Below are positions 5,370 through 11,017 of a stretch of 11,017 nt of DNA, piece after piece. Under the pieces are notes generated by a model. The model worked only from the letters and a program-made list of their open reading frames with translations. It was not told where the DNA came from and searched no databases. The DNA comes from an uncultured Rhodopirellula sp. GTDB taxonomy: Bacteria; Planctomycetota; Planctomycetia; Pirellulales; Pirellulaceae. The translations under genes and the position numbers were made by a program. Positions within the stretch are counted from its first letter, which is position 1. Each line of letters opens with the position of its first letter. Location: positions 1 to 11,017 of the forward strand of contig CAJXTM010000050.1 of NCBI GenBank assembly GCA_913061385.1, in the 5' to 3' direction.

Positions 5370-8219
5370 TCAAGCGGTTGCGACCGAACTGGCACTTGCA
5401 GAACGCAACTGGATTCGGAGGTGATCCGATTCACCGCTTTTGACCTCATGCTGCTGAACCGTGGCCTCTGCAACACTGGACCCATCCGACCAACAATCTG
5501 GATCTCCGTGTTCATACAGCACAACGTTGTTTTCGGTTGGGTCCTGCTCACAGCCAAGTGCGTGATAAACCAGCGAAGCTCCGGTCTTCACATCGAACGC
5601 GGCTTTCTTGGCGGGCTGCATTACAATGTACAGACCTTGGCGAGCACGCGTCATAGCCACATACAACAGACACAGAGCCTCAGTCATACCACCGCCTGCC
5701 TGCGCGCCAAAGACCCGTTGCCAATGACCGGGTAAGAAATGCCAGGCCTTCTGGCTCAGATAGCGCGTCATTCCATCAGGCGGATCCCCAATCTCTCTAA
5801 TATCCGATACAGAGCTACCAGAGGCGCGCGTCAACGCACCATCAAGTTCCGGCAACACAACAGCATCAAATTCCAACCCCTTGGATTGGTGCACAGTCAT
5901 TACACGAACGGGTGCAATCTGCGGTCGTTCGACACGTTTTTCGCGAACCAAACGGACAAAGTCCCTGATTCTGGGGGCAGCCTGCAACTGATAACTAATG
6001 GCCAGTCGGGTCAACTGTTTCAACCGAAGTGTCTCCCGCTCGTCACACACAGGTGCTAGCACACCAGCAAGAAATTCAATCGCTTCAGCCAAGCCTTTTT
6101 CCTCGACAAGGTCTCGTACATAATCAGGCCCGAACTGGGGCAGGTCGCCAAGTGGAGTCGATCTGGAATGAAATTCCCAGCGTCCATCACCCGGATGCTC
6201 CGCCATCATTAAGGTCGACAGAACTGTCTCGACGGCAGCAGCGTCGGTCAGTGGATTGCCGCCCTCTTGACTGACCTCAACCCCCAAATTTTCCAGCAGA
6301 AATATCAATTGCGCGACTCCGCGATTAGTACGCGTCAAAATACCGATGGATTTCCCCGGAGCTTTTCGATTCAGTTCAGCCACAAATTCTGCCGCACGTT
6401 CGCAACAGGCCCGCTGCTTTGCCTCGCTGTCAGCATTTTCCGGATTGGTTGACGTCATCACCTGAGCGTGACCTGGAAGTCCTTTTTTGAACGCCTCATG
6501 CTCCGGGAAACGTCTGCAAAAAGTTTTTAGTGCGGCAGACTCATAGGTTGCCTTACTGGTGGGATCAGCCGCATCAATTGCATCCGCAATGGGATGACGC
6601 ACAAGATTCTTGAACGTTTGATTGACAACATCAATCACAACCTGGCTACTTCGATAGCTCGTGTTCTGCACATCCTCTACGACATCAGGAATTTGGTCGG
6701 CCACCGCATCAAAGATTTCAGCCACACCACCACGCCAACCATAAATCGCCTGTTTCGTGTCGCCGACGCAAAAGAACGATTGCCCAACCTCACGATCGTC
6801 TTCAGACTGGTCTCCAACCGTATCGGGGTTGGTAACCCTCATCGCAAGTGGGCGCAGAACCTGCCACTGCACTGGGGAGGTATCCTGAAACTCATCTAAA
6901 AGAACATGATTGATCGCACCATCCATGCGATCTCCCAACAGTTTCTGATCCAGCGATGCAAAGCTTGAAGCGAGACGAATGGATACATCCTCAAACCCGA
7001 GCACTCGGGCTGCCTGCTTCAACTCAGTCACATTCTGATTGTAGACATCAAGGACCGTACCCGTTGCGAGATTCTGCCCCTTCAAGAGCCCTAACACATT
7101 AGTACGCACTGCTGCGTACAGCGTGTCAAAAGCCTCGTCCAGTTCTGCTGGGAAGGCTGACCGAAAATACGTCACCTCAGAGTTTGATCTTCTGGCGGCA
7201 GCAATGTTTGCAATCAATGTGTCATCAGCAAGTACTCCAAAGTCCTGTGTTTCAAGCTGTTGCGCCAATTTTTCCAACCGGGTCATCAACCGTTTTTGAG
7301 GTACCTGGACAGATCGCATGGCAAGCACAGCTTCGGCAAGTTCCTTTTCAGTTGGAGATTTGGGAGCAGCCAATTTCCCCCACACCTTCACTCCACATTG
7401 TCGCTGGCCACTATAAGCGGTGTCTACAACCTGCAGCAATTCTCTGGCGATTGAACGGCGGTTCTCACCTTTGCCAAGCATCGAAAGCAACGCCGTCATC
7501 TCTGCTGGATCCAACGTGGAAATAAGGGCATCGACTGCCTGCTCACGCAGCCAAGCTTCTTCGATCTCATCAGTCAGACGCCACGCCGGCGGCAGTCCCA
7601 ATTCGAACGAAAACGATCGTGCCAATTGCGAGAAAAGACTATCTAAGGTGCAAATGCGCAGGCGATGCACGTTGCGTAATAATTTGTCAAACATCTGCAG
7701 ACAGGCAGATCGCGGCAATCTTGGCAAACCCACCTGAGTCCGCAATTCTTCAAGAGCTTTTGGGTCACTCTCATTGGCGGCATGGGCGAGTGTCAGCAAC
7801 ACACGATCAAGAATTTCACCAGCAGCTTTTCTAGTAAAGGTAGTCGCTAGTATCGATTCAGGTGCGGCACCCTGTAACAGAATCCGCATCAAACGAGCTG
7901 TGAGGCGGTAAGTCTTTCCTGTTCCGGCAGAGGCCCTGACGACTGTTGGTAGCAACATTCCATCTGAAATCTCCTCAGAGACTTTCAAGGAACCAACGCC
8001 AGACGCGATTCCTTGTTCTGCGGTCTGCAATTTTGCACCGCCCAAGTCACCGCCCAAGTCATTATTGACCGATTGATCGGCTGCAGATTCTTTCTTCATT
8101 GAATTCCCTTGTTCAGCCTGTTGAGTTGAATGATCAGCTTGCAAAGATTCGTCGGGTTGCAAGCGTGCATCTGGTTGTGAAGAAAGTTCACTGTCATCAC
8201 TCGATTTCGACTCATTCAT
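5370..8219 (-). CDS. addA: AddA-like UvrD/Rep family helicase without nuclease domain
   Basis: This 949-residue superfamily 1A DNA helicase is most like the motor subunit of AddAB/RecBCD, which resects double-strand breaks before RecA loading. Visible motifs, in order, are Walker A ASAGTGKT at 96-103; motif Ia ATTFTRKAAGEI at 125-136; Walker B/motif II LDEFQDTS at 441-448; motif III GDTKQAIYGWRGG at 486-498; motif IV YRSSQ at 522-526; motif V VMTVHQSKGLEF at 773-784; and motif VI LLYVAMTRAR at 851-860. All key motor residues are intact. Only 89 residues follow motif VI, with no G-x-x-x-H, ILDYKT or QxxxY signature, so the RecB-type nuclease domain found at the end of most AddA proteins is absent. 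Residues 1-88 are a Gln/Ser/Asp-rich, probably disordered extension. The start is supported by an upstream GAGGTG and a 4-base ATGA overlap with the AddB-like gene. Met41 and Met88 are weaker alternative starts. Other UvrD-like helicase roles are possible, but the partner gene favours AddA. Confidence 0.88.
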   Translation of the reverse strand: MNESKSSDDSELSSQPDARLQPDESLQADHSTQQAEQGNSMKKESAADQSVNNDLGGDLGGAKLQTAEQGIASGVGSLKVSEEISDGMLLPTVVRASAGTGKTYRLTARLMRILLQGAAPESILATTFTRKAAGEILDRVLLTLAHAANESDPKALEELRTQVGLPRLPRSACLQMFDKLLRNVHRLRICTLDSLFSQLARSFSFELGLPPAWRLTDEIEEAWLREQAVDALISTLDPAEMTALLSMLGKGENRRSIARELLQVVDTAYSGQRQCGVKVWGKLAAPKSPTEKELAEAVLAMRSVQVPQKRLMTRLEKLAQQLETQDFGVLADDTLIANIAAARRSNSEVTYFRSAFPAELDEAFDTLYAAVRTNVLGLLKGQNLATGTVLDVYNQNVTELKQAARVLGFEDVSIRLASSFASLDQKLLGDRMDGAINHVLLDEFQDTSPVQWQVLRPLAMRVTNPDTVGDQSEDDREVGQSFFCVGDTKQAIYGWRGGVAEIFDAVADQIPDVVEDVQNTSYRSSQVVIDVVNQTFKNLVRHPIADAIDAADPTSKATYESAALKTFCRRFPEHEAFKKGLPGHAQVMTSTNPENADSEAKQRACCERAAEFVAELNRKAPGKSIGILTRTNRGVAQLIFLLENLGVEVSQEGGNPLTDAAAVETVLSTLMMAEHPGDGRWEFHSRSTPLGDLPQFGPDYVRDLVEEKGLAEAIEFLAGVLAPVCDERETLRLKQLTRLAISYQLQAAPRIRDFVRLVREKRVERPQIAPVRVMTVHQSKGLEFDAVVLPELDGALTRASGSSVSDIREIGDPPDGMTRYLSQKAWHFLPGHWQRVFGAQAGGGMTEALCLLYVAMTRARQGLYIVMQPAKKAAFDVKTGASLVYHALGCEQDPTENNVVLYEHGDPDCWSDGSSVAEATVQQHEVKSGESDHLRIQLRSASASSVATA
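8038..8061. repeat. 12-base perfect tandem repeat inside the helicase gene
   Basis: CCGCCCAAGTCA occurs twice in direct tandem (8038-8049 and 8050-8061). On the coding minus strand it gives the duplicated tetrapeptide in DLGGDLGG (residues 54-61 of the helicase). It keeps the frame and lies in the disordered N-terminal extension, so it looks like a recent slippage duplication in a region under weak constraint. Confidence 0.85.
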
Positions 8220-10971
8220 TGGCGCACCTCATTGGCAGAAACACCCGCCTCTTGCATTAAGCGATTAGCGACTCCTGACTGCAGAATCATGTCGTAATCA
8301 TCGTACTGCACGCGTTCCGTTGTTGGTTCGAACTGTTCTGCCCAAATACCACGAACGCACCCTTGAATGATTTCCACAGCCTCATCCATTTGTTCCTCTG
8401 AAAACTCAGCGATATTGATTTTCGTTTCTTCATCTTTTTCACTGATATTGAAGTATCCCAACTCAACAGTAGCCGGATCTTCTTTGATACCGAGAAAGGG
8501 CACCATCATGCGATACAGTGGCAATTGCAAATCGATCCAGTGATAAATCCCATCAACCTTCTTGAGGTGTTTTTTTTCTGGGCGGTGGCCATGCGTTTTA
8601 TAATCAAGGATTGCATAGCGTCCAGTCTGAGCATGGAAGTCAATTCGATCAAAACGTCCTCTCAGCCCCATGGTCATCCCGTCCACTTCAATTCCGGCGC
8701 CATCACTTTCGTTAACCGCTGCTTCGGACGCGTGTATTGTCCATCCCTGAGCAATCCTGACTGCCTGCTGTTTTGCAACAGCCTTGAGCCGACGCTCAGC
8801 CTGTGCCACCTGCAAGGTGACAGCAGAAGACACGGCACTTCCATAGTGCTTTCCGACATAGTCATGCAAATGCGACATCAAGGCTTCCTCGATCTTGCCG
8901 CGATCTGCTTCATCTCGATCCGACGAATCCCCATATGTTTCCAAAGCTCCATGCACCATGTCGCCAAACTGATTAGCCGCTAATTCACCGGTTGCATCAT
9001 CCATCGGCCGCAATTTCAAGACATGCCGCAAATAAAAACGGTAAGGACAATCTAGGTAGTCACGAAAAGCAGTGACGCTCATGGTTCGAACACGGCCAGC
9101 TTTTCCTAATTCTGGCAAGGCTGGAATCACCAATTCACCACCCTCGATCCTCCGATCCCACCCATGCTGAACCAGCACAGAGTGCTGATGTCCGTCCAGC
9201 AGGTTCCTTACCCTTCGAGCCGCATTGACAGGATCGGTGGCAGCTAAAAGACGGCTCGGTGGGGTTGGTGTTTGATCTGCACCCCGACGCCCCACGATAA
9301 ATCGGATGGATTCACGTGAAGACAACATGACATGCATCGCATAAAGATCGCGGGCATAACGACGTTCATTGTCGGACATCCGTAGTTTGCTGCGGACCGC
9401 CCCGGGAAGAAAGGGATCACAAGTTACCGCACCGGGAACAAAAGGATGATTGAGACCAACGACCACCATGGCTGCTGCATCATCTAACGCCAGATCAAGC
9501 CAGCCCAGAATAGTGACATCATTCATATCGCTAGCATCTGATACGCGGGCATCGGCAAGGCGGCCAGATAACATCTCCAAAGCGGCCGAACCGGTAACAA
9601 GCAAATCAAGATCCGCATTCAGACTCTCAAAACGCTTCGTCAATCGCTTTACCGTTTGAAACGCGCGATGTGTTCTTGTCAGCGTCGTTGTGCTGGCATC
9701 AGTATCCGAGCCAGGTATTTGAGTTTCCGGTTCGATGACATCATCAGCATCTTGTTGCACCATCGCCTCCTCAGCCTCAGCCCCAGCTTCCTCACCATAA
9801 AGCACTTCCAGCCATCCTTCGATCGCGCTGCTCCAGTTTGCAATTGACTGCTCTGCACCCATGAATTCGGCAAGCCATTCCTCGACAACTTTCAAAACTT
9901 CACCGGCTTGTGGATAAGCTTCGACGGCCTTTGGTGAGAGAGCATCCCTTGTCTTGATCGGGTAGTGGTTGGACAGCAGGCGATCCAAGTCCGTCAGCCA
10001 AGCGGAAGTACTCTCCGTGGCTAGCTGTTTCGTGATATAGCGGGCAACATCCGCATGACGCACCAGAGACGCAAGCGATTGCCAATTTCGTCGTTGCAAG
10101 AACGTTGACGTCAATTGCAACAAACGCCCAACGGCAGTTTGCGAGATTGGCCAGCCCAGATTTCGACTGGTTCCCAACCCGCAACCACGCAACTCGATTT
10201 CGACTGGCCCCACTTGTGACTCATCGGTTACCCCCACAGTAACTTGGGCAGTTGAGAACTTATCCCCGAGGTCTGCCAAAGAAGCAGCCACTGCCATGGC
10301 CTGATCAGCAATATCCCCCGCGCTGATCAGTTGTTCGTCGCGCAGCGGTAGATGATGCTCAAGCCAGCCCTTGGTTTCTACACAACCAAACTCATCGAAT
10401 CGCCACGAATCTTTTTCCGGTGCCGCAACCAGCGAAATCAACTCTTCATCTTGAGCTCGCAACATAGCAACCACGGCATTACTCAGATCACTGGTACCCA
10501 CCAGAACGACCTTACCCTGTGCATGACAGGTACCTTGCCTCACAGCTTCCAGCCTTGCCCAATGTGGATCACAAACACCCGCTAGCGAAAGCGTGGCAAG
10601 GTACTGATCAAACAGACCGCTCAACAATTCCCAACGTCGCTTCTCGGATTCCGTTTCAGTCACATCCACCACGCTTCGAAACGTCATCTCATTGGCAGAG
10701 AGATCTTCATGCAAACGCCTCATCGTTGAAGCAAGATCCAACCATGGTCCAATTGGCTCGGATGGCGGAATGATTGGAAACAGGGGTTTCAGCTCATCAG
10801 GATGCCGATTCCGCATCACACTTGCCCATGCCAGAGTCTGCTCGATCTCTAACGCAACAGGAATTTCAGGTGTGTGTAAACACTCAGCCAATTGACCAAT
10901 GGTGATGATTCGAGGCGGAGAATAGTGCAACCCAAGCGATATCATCTCATCACGTAACAGGAGCTTAAAAC
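8216..10971 (-). CDS. addB: AddB-like PD-(D/E)XK nuclease, 5'-truncated
   Basis: This is the upstream partner of the helicase gene, an AddB/RecB-family exonuclease subunit. At least 918 residues are visible. The frame is open through the contig end; the first internal ATG (10945) is unlikely to be the true start, because the residues before it (GFKLLLRDE) continue smoothly into LGLHYSPPRIITIGQL, which resembles the region just after the PxRRAxR segment of Walker-less AddB proteins. Numbering from that ATG, residues 1-620 are a degenerate helicase-like body with an acidic linker at about 384-415. The C-terminal nuclease domain has CPYRFYLR at 633-640, His665 in GDMVHGAL, Glu741, GRFDRID at 763-769, ILDYKT at 779-784 (Asp781, Lys783) and LQLPLY at 806-811. 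These match the RecB-type active site. Cys633 is present, but the three C-terminal cysteines of the Bacillus AddB iron-sulfur cluster are absent; the equivalent tail reads FEPTTERVQYDDYD. It overlaps the helicase start by 4 bases, implying translational coupling. Confidence 0.87.
8225..8230 (-). promoter_or_regulatory. Shine-Dalgarno site for the helicase gene
   Basis: The minus strand reads GAGGTG, then five bases, then the ATG at 8219-8217. The site lies inside the last codons of the AddB-like gene. The ATG overlaps that gene's TGA as ATGA. Two other genes in this window have no such site, so this one helps fix the helicase start and suggests re-initiation by terminating ribosomes, giving near-equal amounts of both subunits. 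Confidence 0.75.
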
Positions 10972-11017
10972 CTGTCTCTTATACACATCTCCGAGCCCAC
11001 GAGACCGAGGCTGATCT
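10972..11017 (-). other. Illumina Nextera i7 adapter (sequencing artefact)
   Basis: Positions 10972-10990 are the reverse complement of the Tn5 mosaic end, 10991-11005 the read-2 primer part, 11006-11013 the index CGAGGCTG, and 11014-11017 the first bases of the P7 flank. It is the exact reverse complement of positions 4-49, with the same index. The contig therefore ends in untrimmed adapter at both sides, and the AddB-like gene is cut by the library, not by a biological boundary. Confidence 0.98.

Noticed and set aside
8525..8983. 152-residue plus-strand open frame opposite the AddB-like nuclease domain
   Set aside because: It lies fully within the conserved nuclease coding region and has no recognisable domain or ribosome site.
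5370..10971. Phage-defence island reading of the helicase-nuclease pair
   Set aside because: The motif content, gene order and ATGA overlap fit a housekeeping AddAB-type recombination enzyme. No other defence or mobile genes are visible in the window.
1..11017. 46-base perfect terminal inverted repeat enclosing the whole window, like a transposon or linear replicon
   Set aside because: Both arms are exactly the commercial Nextera i7 adapter including the Tn5 mosaic end and the same index. They come from library preparation, not from a mobile element.

Overview
This window is an assembled contig, most likely from a planctomycete bacterium or a close relative in the Planctomycetota/Verrucomicrobiota group. 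The strongest evidence is the gene pair PSCyt2/PSD1 (DUF1549/DUF1553) followed by DUF1501, which is greatly expanded in those phyla. The lack of Shine-Dalgarno sequences before two of the genes also fits. Base composition looks near 50% GC by eye. The genus cannot be read from the sequence. Both ends are not biological: positions 1-49 and 10972-11017 are Illumina Nextera (Tn5) i7 adapter with the same 8-base index, in opposite orientation. The genomic part is therefore about 50-10971, and the genes touching each end are incomplete.

Left half, plus strand (50-5173): three secreted-protein genes point the same way. First is a 5'-truncated PSCyt2/PSD1 protein with a CxxCH haem-type motif and a beta-rich domain nested in its C-terminal PSD1 region. 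After 114 bases comes a complete DUF1501 protein with a twin-arginine signal. After another 227 bases comes a small PQQ-type beta-propeller protein with a Sec signal peptide. The first two are the classic planctomycete pair of unknown biochemical role, often suggested to act in polysaccharide or sulfated-sugar breakdown or periplasmic redox work. Whether the propeller gene shares their transcript is unclear. The gap before it holds a 17-base palindrome close to its start codon.

Centre (5174-5369): a 196-base convergent intergenic region with two small hairpins and no convincing gene.

Right half, minus strand (10971 down to 5370): a two-gene operon for an AddAB/RecBCD-type DNA end-processing enzyme. 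The upstream gene, cut by the contig end, encodes an AddB-like protein with an intact RecB-family nuclease site. It overlaps by 4 bases (ATGA) an AddA-like UvrD-family helicase. The helicase has all the main motor motifs but no room for the usual C-terminal nuclease domain. The visible pair thus appears to have one motor and one nuclease in separate subunits, and the nuclease subunit lacks the cysteine cluster that binds an iron-sulfur centre in Bacillus AddB. This is the most interesting biology here, though it looks like a variant of a known machine and not a wholly new system. I saw no tRNA, rRNA, CRISPR array, insertion sequence or phage gene.
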